A stretch of DNA of 64,000 bases, taken from positions 87,989,142-88,053,141 of the forward strand of contig CM049306.1 of assembly GCA_026874595.1 (NCBI GenBank), written 5' to 3'. The position numbers were made by a program, and so were the translations under genes. Below are positions 1 through 11,060 of this stretch, in pieces. Source of the DNA: Sipunculus nudus. Its lineage: Eukaryota > Annelida > Sipuncula > Golfingiida > Sipunculidae. Below the pieces are notes generated by a model, which saw only the letters and a program-made list of their open reading frames with translations, made no database searches and was not told the origin of the DNA. Positions within the stretch are counted from its first letter, which is position 1; every line of letters starts with the position of its first letter.

Positions 1-693
1 GAAAATTTAACCCCAGGAATATGAAGCCAACCACAGCATCCGTCAAAAATGCACCCGCAGTATGTTTAATCAATGAAAATGCTAGTATGATTGTGTTCAG
101 AATGATAAAGCTGAAAAATAACAGTTTTAGGCTCTCCACACTGTTACTTATATCTTCCCTCCCCCCCCCCCCCATTACACACATAACAGCCCTATAGCAT
201 GTCGCCCCCCCCCCCCTATGATAATGACTATGTGCATCCTTCAATATCTCGCCCTGATCAATGCTTGACATCTAAACTACATTTTATAAAAGTGTTCATC
301 ATTGTACACTTAGTAATACCCACATATATACAATCATGTACAAGTGTTTTGAAGTATAAATACCCACTCAACTTTACAGGATTTTCTCATAACATTTATA
401 CCACTAGCAGAGGTATTGATTTGCATTTCTCTGACTTTTAAAGTCCATTCGACAAAATTTTGATCCCTCATTGAACTTGGCGTTTGCTTTGCAATACCTG
501 GACTTAGCAAGCAAACATGATGAATTCTGAACCTTGTATATTTATGTATGTATATTTATACATTAAATATTAAGTAATCCCTGATGTCCTCAGGCACCAG
601 TATATGTTACAATGTAATTTTTGTGTTGTATATATATTAAAGGTATGTTAAAAAGTTGTGATTTTGATGGATCTCCTCCCCATGTGGCCATCT
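1..693 (-). other. probable GOLGA7 3' UTR / downstream flank
   Basis: This stretch follows the GOLGA7 stop codon on the minus strand. It is AT-rich, with two C-tracts near 162-174 and 205-215 and no convincing coding potential. A minus-strand ATTAAA lies near position 65-70 and could serve as a weak polyadenylation signal, but the real transcript end may lie outside the window. The 80-residue plus-strand ORF here is low-complexity and matches nothing I recognise. Confidence 0.4.
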
Positions 694-726
694 TCATGAT
701 CCGTCAGGCAGAATGCAGATTTCAAG
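694..726 (-). CDS. GOLGA7: GOLGA7 last coding exon (residues 126-135)
   Basis: Eleven codons including TGA, just after a good acceptor (ACTTTTTCTCCAG, genomic 727 upward). The product [10 protein letters not shown] continues the family's (V/I)IEITIYEDR-type end in frame with exon 3. It ends a few residues earlier than the vertebrate protein. This micro-exon is an inference from alignment by eye, supported by phase and the splice signal. Confidence 0.75.
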   Translation of the reverse strand, partial: LEICILPDGS

Positions 727-3700
727 CTGGAGAAAAAGTTAAGGCTGTAAATAAATCTGCTGAAGTCTGAAAATCAGATCAAAGGGTACTCCCAGCCCTA
801 TGAGAAAATAAAACATAATCAAAATTTGTTAGGAAATAATGGCAAAGAAGCATTTTTAAGATTTATTGAAAATTTGCATCATTAATAAATTTTGAAATTC
901 TGTGAACAAATTTTAACAGCACTCTTGGCCCCCATCTGATAATTTTACCGGAATCAAAATCATATATTTTTATCTTAGCCCTCTAACATTATACTAAATG
1001 AACCATCCTTACCAACTGGTAATGGGTGAATTCTATTTTTTATTAAGTCACTGATTAATGTCTTTAATTGGACATGATTTATATTTGTCATCATTGAGTA
1101 GCATAATCTCCTGCTTAGTATGATCATCGTAATAAAAATATCTGTTGAATAAGGATGAATTTATCCAAATGATAAGAACAACAATATACCCTTCCCCACA
1201 GATATCCAATTTGGCCACTGTGCAGCCATATTTGACTTTTTTCACAAGCTTAATCTCCAGAACTTTGTAACATGTCAATCAGAAGATTAAAATTAAATTA
1301 ATATAAAATAATGATTTTTAATTTTAAGAAAAAGGGATACAATTCGCAGTCCTCTTTCTGATGGGTCAATTAGTAACAATCCACGGGGCAGATAAACGGT
1401 CTCATTTTGTTCCTGGATGAAACGCCGAATCTTCTTCAGCATCTGTACAACAGAAAACAATACTGGGACGTGAATAGATATATCATGGTCAAAGAGAGGT
1501 GCATTGTCAGAATGACAGTTAAGGCAAAGCATCAACTAAAATATATAATGTTCCATCTAAGCCAATGACGATATTGTTTATCTATTTCTTACATGACAGA
1601 CCCATCAGTGTTTAATGTCAACTTTCCAAGATTCTTATTTCAAGTATCCATCAGATTACTATTTTTAAGAAAGTTAAAAGGATGTACAGCATTTCTCAGA
1701 AATATATATTATTAATACCCCTAATTTGTTACCAACTGGGTAGTATTTGAATGATGTACTTATGAAGAAGAAACGTACCTGAGATTTTGTTCTTTTGTGA
1801 AATACAAAATACTATAATAAATAAATGGAAGTCTCAGTCAAACCTACTGGCATTTAATATTAAGTTTCATTGGTTAGCAACATCTTCTTACTAGCAATTT
1901 TTAATACGTGGAAATATTTCAACCTGAAATATGTGAAGGGTCTTCTCATTCCCCAGCTGATACAGCACAATATCTTTCAGTGTGTTATATTCTGGTCTGT
2001 CTACCAGTGTCCATCTTTATTTAAATTGTTTTCTTTAGAGTTTATTTAATGTACACATAGGCATGAAACCTAATTTATCATTCAAAGAAAGGTTTTATTA
2101 CTACCCTTTAAAGTTTTACTAATGGACCCTTTTACAGCAAACTCCCAGATAAAATGTGTACTAAGAGAGGAGTCATCTTTGTAACTGGTAGCTTTGTTCT
2201 TTGTGGCTGGTTATATTTTTTGCATATTTTCATCCAATCAATTGTCAGCAGCTGCAAAATGTGACTGTTTATGTGTTGGGTTTATGACAATTTCCACAGA
2301 TTGAAAAGTTTGTTTCATTAATCCTGTAATTTGCAGAAGGTAGGTATTCTGTTCCCTGATTGTACACAAGTTCTTTGCTTAAAGTGTTTCCCTTGCAGGC
2401 CAAAAAAAAAAAAAACAAGGCCTACAGGCCTAATGCGAACCTGTGCAATGAGATTACACCAGGTATATTGCTTCAATTCTTGACCATTACTTTTTATGTG
2501 TAACATGTATATGAACAATGCAAGTACCAAACACTTAGAACAAGAAACAATTAAACAAACATCACTGCTGCAATTCTGGCATGGGTGCACACAACACAAA
2601 AACTAGAATATGGGTAGTCAACAAGCGACTACGTGTATCCACTAAAATCACAGTGGGAAAGGTGAAGTGAGGCATGGATTGAGTGGCAAGGGGAAATAGA
2701 GTGAGGTGTGTTGCATAATAGCCTGGATGTCTGCAGCCGAAATGTGTAGGTAGGTTGCGCCACCTACCACAAAATCCAGAAAGCTGTCCAAGATGTAAAA
2801 ACATACAAAATTTCAGGCAGATAAGTCAAACCACTACTGAGATATGAGTGATTATAGCCCACGGCAGACAAACAGACGGACCCTGTGCAAAAATGGTGGC
2901 AGGTTGCACCACCAATTTTGTGTATGATTAAGAGATATGTGAGATCCATACACATGCAAAATTTCAGGGGGATATGTCAAACCAGTCCTCATATATAAGC
3001 CTGAATGTCTGCAGCGTATACATAAATATGTGGCGCCAACTGCCACAAAAGCCAGAAAGCTATCCAAGATGTATAAACATGCAAAATTTTAGGCAGATAA
3101 GTCACAGCAGTACTGAGATATGAGTGATTTTAGCCCACGGCAGACAGACAGACGCTGTGCAAAAATGGTGGCAGGTGGCGCCACCAATTTTGTGTATGAT
3201 TAAGAGCTTTGTGAGATCTATATGTCAAACTAGTCCTGAGATATAAGCCTGAATGTCTGCAGCATATACATAAATGTAGGTGGCGCCACCTGCCACAAAA
3301 TTCAGAAAGCTATCCAATATGTATAAACCTGCAAAATTTTAGGCAGATATGTCAAACCACTGCCGAGATATGAGTGATTTTATCCCACAGCAAACAAACA
3401 GACAGATGCTGTGCAAAAATGATTGCAGGTGGCGCCACCAGTTTTGTGTATGATAAAGAGCTATGTGATATCTATAAACATGCAAAATTTTTGCCCAATC
3501 AGTCAAATGGTTCCTGAGATATGAGCTTGATGTCTGCAGCGTAAATTTGAATGAAGGTGGCGCTACCTGTCATAAAACAAGAAAGCTTTCAAGGATGCAT
3601 AAACCTGCAAAATTTCAGGTGGATAAGTCAAACCACTGCCGAGATATAAGTGAATTTATCCAAAGGCAGATGAACAGATGGACGCTGTGCAAAAATGGTT

Positions 3701-6700
3701 GCAGGTGGCGCCACCAGTTTTGCGTATGTTAAAGAGCTATGGGAGATCTATACACATGCAAAATTTTGGCCCAACTGGTCAAACGGTTCCCGAGATATGA
3801 GCTTGGATGTCTGCAGCTTAAACGTGAATGTAGATGGCGCCACCTGTCATAAAATCAAGAAAGCTGTCCAGAATGTATACACATGCAAAATTTCAGGTGG
3901 ATAAGTCCAACCAATGCAGTGTCTGCAGCTTAAACGTGAATGTAGGTGGCGCCACCTGTCATAAAATCATGAAAGCTGTCCAGAATGTATACACATGCAA
4001 AATTTCAGGTGGATAAGTCCAACCAATGAGTGTTTTTATCCCAAGGCAGATGAACAAAAACCCTGTTTTAGCAGATACAATGATTGTAGCTGGCATCACC
4101 AGTCTTATATAAAACAAAGAGCTATATACATATGCCCAATGTCAGACTGATATGTCAAACCCCTCCTGTGAAATAAGCAGGAAATTATTGTAGGTGGAGC
4201 CACCAGTCTTATACACTATAAAGCTACCCGATATTTATAAACATGCCCAATTTTAGGCTAATGTATCAAATTCCACTGTAGGAATAAGCAGGTGCATACA
4301 CTGCAAAAGTCATTGTAGGTCTTGTAAATGAGAATACCATCAAAGAAGGTCAAAATATCAGTCCAATACATCAAACTTCCCCAGAGTTTGATGCACCGGG
4401 CTGACAAGGGTTAGGTGAGTAAGGCAGTTGCCCCCCAGTGTCCTGTGACAAATTGCTGCCTCAGGATACTGCACTGAGTGAACTCTTGACCTGCACCTGG
4501 CTAGACTGAGTGAACTTTTGACCTGTACCTGGCTGCACTGAGTGAACTAAACCTGTTGCATAATCTGACACAGCTGGCAGTCTGCCAAAGCTATAAATAG
4601 ATTCAGGCTGAAATTTGGTGCCTAATATGATGCAGTGAGCAGTCTGCCAAAGCTATAAATAGAAAGCAGCTACTGCACAGAGTGAACTCTTGACCTATAC
4701 CTGGCTGCACTTCTTCCAATCCTGGCACTGTGCCAAAACTATTTATAGAGCTGACATCATCTTGGCTAATGGCCAACATCAAGGCACTGGGAATCTGCCA
4801 ATGATAAACCAAGTGCTGCCATCTGTACACAAAAGTGGTCCCTACTTCAAATAACTGAAATTTATTTTCCCAATACAAAATACTTTTCAGCTGACTTTTT
4901 ATTAAAAAGAAATCAGGAATATATGTAAAATTATTACAGATGCATACTGAGTGCAAAATTAAAATACAGATATATCTCATTGATGGCAAATTCTTGAATT
5001 AAGTTGAGTAGGGATACCAATAATTTATAATCCACGTACAGTTGTCTTTATATAGCCACAGAGAGCTGAATATCCATGATTGTAACATTGCCTGGTATGA
5101 TGAATAACTTTAAATTATAAGTCTAAATTTTTTTAAAAGCTTTTAAAAAAACTTTCTTGTCAATATTAGCCAAAGATAACCTGAAATCTAAATGTCTAGT
5201 GGCATGATGTAATAGATATTGATAAACTGGTGCCAGGCTAGATGTAACAGCATCACACAGCTAACATATATGGTAAAACTAGATATTTCTTGGCACCGCA
5301 GGTGCCATAGTATCCCCAGACAATTAATCCCCGTCCCCTTTAAGAATAGGCCCCCCATCTTCAGCAACAATTAATATCAGACCACACTCATAGAAAAGGT
5401 CACTCTCATAGAAAAGGTCATGACCCCAATTTCAATATACATCATCCCATAACCCATGTCTATGTATATGCATACTATGAAAGAAATCTGTCCATTAGTT
5501 TTTGACTTATAATGCTGACAGTACTGTTAAGTGGCAATGATGGGGTATTAAACGGCATGAAAACAAGTAAAAGAATAACAGGTGGTGCCACCTGTTTCTG
5601 GTACATGACAATACTATCCAAGATCTTTAATCAAGTTGATTTTTGGACCAATTCATGCATCCCTTATTGAGATATTAATGATTTTGTGTAATTTTCACCA
5701 AATATGGCAATATTCAAGGTCAAGGCCACTCTAATAGGAAAGGTCATGACCCCAATTTATATATTCATCATCATATGAAAGAAATCTGTCCATTAGTTTT
5801 TGACTTATAATGCTCACAGTACTGTTAGGTGGCAATGATGGAGGTATTAAACAGCACAACAACAAGTAAAAGAATAACAGGTGGCGCCACCTGTTTCAGG
5901 TACATGACATTACTATCTGAGATCTTTGGTCAATTTGATTTTTGGACCAATCCATGCATCCTTTATTGAGATATTAATGATTTTGTGTGATTTTCACAAT
6001 ATATGGCAATATTCAAGGTCAAGGCCACCCTAATAGGAAAGGTCATGACCCCAATTTAAATAAACATCATCCCATAACCCATATCTATGTATATGTATAA
6101 TATAAAAGAAATCTGTCCATTAGTTTTTGCCTTAAAATGCTCACAGTACTGTCAAGTAGCAATTTTTGGGGTATTTAATGGCACGAAAACAAGTAAAGAA
6201 TAATAGGTGGTGCCACCAGTTTCTGAAACATGACAACCCTATCCATGATCTTCCATCAACTTGATTTTGGGATCAATCCATGCAAGATTTCTTGAGATAT
6301 TTAAATTTGTGTGATTTTCCCCAAAATTGGACCTATTCAAGGTCAAGGACACTCTCCTGGTCAAGGTCATGAACATTTTGGAAAGGCGTCGTCCTCTCAC
6401 CCATATCTATACATATACCAAGTTTGGTAAAGATCCATGAAATATTTTTTGAGTTATCGAACCAACAAGATTTATATGCGGCGGCGGGACCGGTATGAAA
6501 ACATTGTATCCCCCGACTTTGTCTGGGATACAATGACTCAATTCAATCTCCATAATTCAGCCAAAAATCATTCATGTGGAACCATTAATGACAATTATTA
6601 TAAGAATTATTGTAGGGATTATCCTTGTAAAATATTTAACAAACTGGCTTCAGTGGCATCAGTCGAAAAACGTTTCGCAGGTTTATAACTCATATAGGAA

Positions 6701-9700
6701 GATACAGCAACTGGCTAAGTTCAACTTCCTGTAACTCAGCCAAAAAGTACTGAACCAAAACTATTTGAACAAACTTGAAATATCAACATCTGAGGATAAT
6801 TAATGTGTGAGCTTCAAGAATTTGGCCCAGTGGTTTTTTTAGAAGAAGATCTTTGTAGCCACTGAGCTAAAATGGGCTGTTATGGCATATGACTAAATTC
6901 AGCTTCCCATAACTTAGCCAAAAGAGACCATTTGAACTAACCTCAGAAAACACTACCCTAGGATCACTCATGTGCAATATTAAATATTTTGGCCATATGG
7001 TTTCTGAGACGAAGTTTTTTGTAGCCCTCAGTGTGATACAGGCACTGATTACCCCGTACAAAAAAGGCCGATGCAGGTGGCGCAACCAATACCTGAATTT
7101 CAGATTTGACCCATGTGACCAACATTGGCATAAAATTTGGTGATGATAGCTCCAGCTGTTTCTGAGATTTAAATTTTAATATGCTTTTTTGCACAGTAAA
7201 CAAAATTTAACTTCCTGTAACTCGGCCAAAAATCTCCGAAATGGAACCATTCGAACAAACTTGAGAAAGATTGTTCCAGGGATCATTTCTGTGAAATATT
7301 GGACAATTTGGCTGGACAGTTTCGGAGAAGATTTTTAAAGCTTCTTTAGCTTTTTCCCTATAAAATCTAAGAAAAAGCAGTTAGAAAAAAAATCAACAAA
7401 ATCCAATATAGTTTTTTGGATGACTGATTATTTGCCAAAAAAATGATGATGCTAGCTCATGCCATTTTTGAGATAGCTATGGTTAACGTACAGATGCCGC
7501 ACGATGCCGCACCATCGCATAAGCTCACAGGTTCCCTAAAAATTTTTATGTTTCTCAGGCACCGCCTGCATCACTTTAACCCCCCCCCCCCCCCCCCCCC
7601 CGCCTCAAAAATGTTTATTGCCTAAGTGCCACATGGTAATCTGGTGATGTGCTTGTCTCAGTTTCCGTCCTAATGTTACTTCGGCCATTTTTACCAACAC
7701 ATATACTTCAAAACATGATAATTCCTCTAAAACTTTTGACCAATTAGACCTGTACATCGTTTGTGATTATCTCATATTTCTATCTTTGTGGACTATTTTC
7801 TTTAATGGCCGCTATGTGTAGGCAATGTTCATAGCTAACAATGTGTTTATATGCTCGGTCTCCATTAAAACATATACAGGTTCTAATCTTTAAATAACCA
7901 CTCTTAATTGATCTAATTTCTGTATGAAAGAATTCTAATGTAAATATTTCCATTCCACAAAGAGATATAATTTGTGTATTTCCCTAATTTTATGATTTGT
8001 GACAGTTTGGCGAGATTAAACATGGCTGCCATTGGCAGAAATCAGTATTTAGCCAACTTCCATTATATTTCTTTTGCAATTAAAATTCAAATAAGAAATA
8101 TCAACAAAGGTTATACTAATTTCTATTGATCCTTAATAAACGTTCTCTGATCTTGTGTTAACAAAGCATGACCATAATGCATTTTGATGGGGAATCCCTC
8201 ATATCATGGCCATTGGCGAGGCCAGGTGTTCCAGAGTTTACCGAGACTTTTTGACACCCGGAGTTTTAAATAATCTGCTTTATATGTTTATATTACACAA
8301 AAACCAAACAAATGTCTAATATTTCCAAGACCCTTTCAAACTGTTGACAAAATTGACCTATACATTGATTATTTTCTAATATTTTAATCATTACTTGTCA
8401 TTTCTATGATAGTGCTGAGAAATAATTAATGAAATTTTACGCTATTTTCACAGTAAATAAATGAAATAAAAGCCACCTGTCTGCATCATTTTCTTAAAAT
8501 TTATTTTGGCCTTGCAACGTTATTTTTTTTACAAAAATGTATCACTGCTTAAGTGTACCCTTACCTTTTCATAATATGTGTCCATGCAGATAAAGATAAG
8601 GTAGGCTGTGAGGCAAGCGAAACAGCTTTCACAATAGGTCCTGCTGGTCAAGTTCTCTGCCTCAGCATACATTGCATTCAGCCTGTTGACTGTGGATTCA
8701 AATGTCAAGCGTTCTATCTGTAAAATCAATGACACTCATGTTAAAACAGACTTACTGTCAGTGGAGTATGTAGTATATTATCTGTATTTTTAAGACTTTT
8801 TATCAGTGAACACAGATGTCACTCTGCATAACCATCACATTAACATTACTGTGACAGATCAGTTTAAATTTAAGGGACCTAAGATGCACATCTTGGATAT
8901 CATCATATAAATCTATCCTTCATGCAAACAAATTGGAGCATAATTATATCTGACTAGCAGTATACCCTTAATACTGACATGTGACATACAACATAAGAGG
9001 TTTCAGTTGGTAGACAAAATGGCAGCCACCATGAGCAAATATTTTTGCAAGGTCGGGGGTTAATACAGATGCAGAAGGCAAAAGGGCAGTACTTCATCAT
9101 CTGAGTAGAGGCTGGAGGAATGCTGTTGGGACAACCACACCACCATTGGTAAACTAGAATACGGGTAGTCGACAAGCGACTACTTGTATCCGCCTAAATC
9201 AGAGTGGAACGGGTGAAGTGTTGCATATTAGCATGGATATTTTATCCCATGGCAGACAAACAGATGGGAGCTGTGCAAACATGGCTGCAGGTGGCGCCAC
9301 CAGTTTTGCGTATGATAAAGAGCTATGTGAGATTTATACACAAGCAAAATTTTGGCCCAATCGGTCAAACGGTTCCCTAGATATGAGCTTGGATGTCGCA
9401 GCGTAAACTTGATTGTAGGTGGCGCCACCTGTCATAAAATCAGAAAAGCTATCCAGGATGTATAAGCATGCCAAATTTCAGGTGAATTAGTCAAACCACT
9501 GCAGAAATATGAGTGATTTTAACCCAAGGCAGACGAACAGATGGACACTGTGCAAACATGTTTGCAGGTGGTGCCACCATTTTCGGTGTATGTTATAAAG
9601 CTCTCCAAGGGCTACATTTGTGCAAAAAAATTTTCCTGATCGGTCAAACGGTTCCTGAGATATGAGCTTGGATGTCTGCAGCGTAAACGTGAATGTAGGT

Positions 9701-11051
9701 GGCGCCACCTGTCATAAAATCAGAAAAGCTATCCAGGATGTATACGCATGCTAAATTTCAGGTGAATTAGTCAAGTCACTGCAGAGATATGAGTGATTTT
9801 AACCCAAGGCAGACAAACAGATGGACACTGTGCAAACATGGTTGCAGGTAGCGCCACCATTTTTGGTGTATGTTATAAAGCTCTCCAAGGGCTACATTTG
9901 TGCAAAAGAATTTTCCTGATCGGTCAAACGGTTCCTGAGATATGACTTTTGATGTCTGCAGCGTAAACGTGAATGTAGGTGGCGCCACCTGTCATAAAAT
10001 CAGAAAAGCTATCCAGGATGTATACGCATGCCCAATTTCAGGTGAATTAGTCAAGTCACTGCAGAGATATGAGTGATTTTAACCCAAGGCAGACGAACAG
10101 ATGGACACTGTGCAAACATGGTTGCAGGTGGCGCCACCATTTTTGGTGTATGTTATAAAGCTGTCCAAGGGCTACATTTGTGCAAAAGAATTTTCCTGAT
10201 CGGTCAAACGGTTCCCGAGATATGAGCTTGGATGTCTGCAGCGTAAACGTGAATGTAGGTGGCGCCACCTGTCATAAAATCAGAAAAGCTATCCAGGATG
10301 TTTACGCATGCCCAATTTCAGGTGAATTAGTCAAGTCACTGCAGAGATATGAGTGATTTTAACCCAAGGCAGACGAACAGATGGACACTGTGCAAACATG
10401 GTTGCAGGTGGCGCCACCATTTTTGGTGTATGTAATAAAGCTCTCCGAGGGCTACATTTGTGCAAAAAAATTTTCCTGATCGGTCAAACGGTTCCCGAGA
10501 TATGTGGGTTTATGTGTGGAAACAGACGCACAAACGGACGCAGAGCGCAAAGGAAAGGTCAGAGGTCAAAACAAAATCGGGGCGCAGCAGTTCACATGTG
10601 ACCCGAACATAATCCCGGGTTTCGGAAAATTCCGCCCAGCGGTTACGGAGGAGTTCTCCGGACACCTACGCGGCGGCGGCGGCGGCGACCAGCTGAAAAC
10701 ATAGTATCCGCAAAACTCTGTTTTGGCGGATACAATTATGGTAAGATATATCTAGCTGGCCAGCATCAAGAATTCATTGATCAAACTTCCTGGAAAGCTA
10801 TGCAAGCAGTTAACTTGACAGTTAAGCCCAGTAAAGCTTTAGGTGAATTCTGTATATTTTACATAAATGCTACAGAATGATCCACATTAAAAAATAATAA
10901 ATCAATAAAATGTTCATGAAAAAATACCAACTTTCCCTTCCAGATCTACAGGCATTTTGGTCTGGAATTTGACGGATGTGCCTTCTGAATAGTCCCTCTG
11001 CACAAAGATCTTGGTGCAGTGGGGTGGTGGTATACGCATGACATCATCCAT
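694..11051 (-). CDS. GOLGA7: Golgin subfamily A member 7 (GOLGA7/GCP16), four coding exons
   Basis: Spliced CDS is the complement of 10932-11051, 8565-8717, 1341-1442 and 694-726, giving 135 residues; human GOLGA7 has 137. What is seen: every junction has GT/AG and every intron is phase 0. The protein contains [19 protein letters not shown], the cysteine pair [10 protein letters not shown] (Cys72 and Cys75), [21 protein letters not shown] and a short [10 protein letters not shown] end, collinear with the whole GOLGA7 family. Family knowledge: GOLGA7 is a palmitoylated Golgi membrane protein that binds and stabilises the DHHC9 palmitoyl transferase acting on Ras proteins. The Met at 11051 is the first in the exon; three codons upstream of it remain open to the acceptor at 11060, so a 5' UTR exon is expected further upstream. 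Introns of 2.2 and 7.1 kb are filled with Helitron-like and R repeats. Confidence 0.94.
1341..1442 (-). CDS. GOLGA7: GOLGA7 coding exon 3 (residues 92-125)
   Basis: 34 codons between acceptor TTGTACAG and donor GTATCC. It encodes [13 protein letters not shown]...[17 protein letters not shown], nearly identical to the conserved C-terminal part of GOLGA7. Readthrough past the donor gives lysine- and isoleucine-rich intron sequence, so splicing at GTATCC is required. Confidence 0.93.
2603..4080 (-). mobile_element. Helitron-like non-autonomous element E1 with GGTGGCGCCACC array
   Basis: Read on the minus strand the element ends in a hairpin followed by CTAG, the canonical Helitron CTRR end, and begins TTGTATC. 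It is inserted between A and T with no target duplication: left flank CACAAAAA, right flank TGATTGTAGC. R copy B at 49582-49600 keeps the empty site (ACAAAAA then TGATTGTAGC). The interior is an array of half-units of about 140 bp, each with GGTGGCGCCACC or a near match. The hairpin stem here carries one substitution relative to the copies at 9154 and 60469. No transposase or helicase ORF is present. Confidence 0.8.
5279..6533 (-). mobile_element. Helitron-like non-autonomous element E5, divergent subfamily
   Basis: Starts CTAG at 5279 and ends GGGATACAA at 6533. The empty site in R copy B (52081-52100, GGTAAAA joined to TGACTCAATT) shows a clean A/T insertion without duplication. On the minus strand the terminal hairpin is GGCACC-TGC-GGTGCC, 9 nt before CTAG. 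The other end forms ATTGTATCCC...GGGATACAAT (about 6504-6534). The interior holds three direct repeats of roughly 300-325 bp, each with GGTGGYGCCACC (near 5580, 5880 and 6206) and with 'AAGGTCATGACCCCAATTT' blocks. The terminal sequences differ from E1-E4, so it is a separate family sharing the same dyad. Confidence 0.75.
7580..7601. repeat. poly(C) tract
   Basis: A run of about 21 cytosines just outside the right end of R copy A. Its length is likely unreliable in any assembly. Confidence 0.9.
7602..8564. other. GOLGA7 intron sequence, no recognised feature
   Basis: AT-rich unique-looking sequence in the large intron between R copy A and coding exon 2. No ORF, RNA gene or repeat unit was recognised on either strand. 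Confidence 0.5.
8565..8717 (-). CDS. GOLGA7: GOLGA7 coding exon 2 (residues 41-91)
   Basis: 51 codons between acceptor TTTTACAG and donor GTAAGG. It carries YAEAENL, the palmitoylated-type CxxC (CFAC) and the hydrophobic stretch [16 protein letters not shown], which in the family associates with the membrane and the acyl transferase. Both ends fall between codons. Confidence 0.93.
9154..10735 (-). mobile_element. Helitron-like non-autonomous element E2, cleanest copy
   Basis: Lies in the 2.2-kb GOLGA7 intron. The CTAG end at 9154 is followed by the perfect hairpin GTAGTCG-acaag-CGACTAC (about 9166-9184, mirrored on the minus strand). The other end (10704-10733) forms a 13-bp stem, GTATCCGC/GCGGATAC plus AAAAC/GTTTT, with one bulged G and a 3-nt loop, then ACAA. 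GTATCC near the CTAG end and GGCGGATAC at the far end are inverted to each other. The interior has three tandem 280-bp units (anchor positions 9708, 9988, 10268), each a pair of diverged halves of about 140 bp centred on GGTGGCGCCACC. A CGG-rich stretch (10670-10688) precedes the far hairpin. Confidence 0.82.
9487..10440. repeat. 280-bp dimeric tandem repeat inside E2
   Basis: Period of 280 bp made of two alternating halves. Half A follows the dyad with 'TGTCATAAAATCAG' and has 'CAGGTGAATTAGTCAA'. Half B follows the dyad with 'ATTTTTGGTGTATG' and has 'CGGTCAAACGGTTCC'. Both contain GGTGGCGCCACC (some with one change) and GAGATATGA, so they look like an ancient duplication that now amplifies as a dimer. 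Short ORFs on both strands arise from the repeat and are not genes. Confidence 0.85.
10932..11051 (-). CDS. GOLGA7: GOLGA7 coding exon 1 (residues 1-40)
   Basis: The exon proper starts at 11060 after a pyrimidine-rich acceptor ending TTTTTTACAG, and ATG follows after three codons. It encodes the N-terminal [11 protein letters not shown]...[12 protein letters not shown] block, the most diagnostic start of the GOLGA7 family. The donor is GTTGGT at 10926-10931, after a complete AAA codon, so the next intron is phase 0. The exon is too short to stand out as a long ORF and was found by reading the minus strand. Confidence 0.9.
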
Positions 11052-11060
11052 CTGGCTTCT

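Larger units (their letters stand above)
2417..7536. mobile_element. interspersed repeat R, copy A (with two nested insertions)
   Basis: Sits inside the 7.1-kb intron of GOLGA7. It aligns by eye with copies at 49405-53031 and 59.3-64.0 kb. Shared landmarks are the left end (ACAGGCCTAATGCGAACC), a block of 'GAGTGAACTCTTGACCTG' sub-repeats (about 4480-4700), the segment near 5160-5278, the 6534-7450 block and the right end (GCATAAGCTCACAGGTTC). Once 2603-4080 and 5279-6533 are removed, the remainder is collinear with copy B. Copy B shows an 11-bp inverted repeat GCGAACCTGTG, 18 bp inside the left end and exactly at the right end; copy A has one mismatch at the right. No coding capacity was recognised. 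The class is uncertain; asymmetric inverted repeats suggest a Helentron-like or other non-autonomous DNA element. Confidence 0.75.

Noticed and set aside
1048-1278. Minus-strand ORF with VLEIKLVKK as the last GOLGA7 exon
   Set aside because: Joining it to exon 3 does not give a valid in-phase AG acceptor. The exon at 694-726 has a better acceptor, correct phase and a family-like end.
4603-4989. 128-codon minus-strand ORF with a shorter counterpart at 51421-51696
   Set aside because: It lies in repeat R. The counterpart is truncated and shifted, and the pattern of changes is not codon-like. No known domain.
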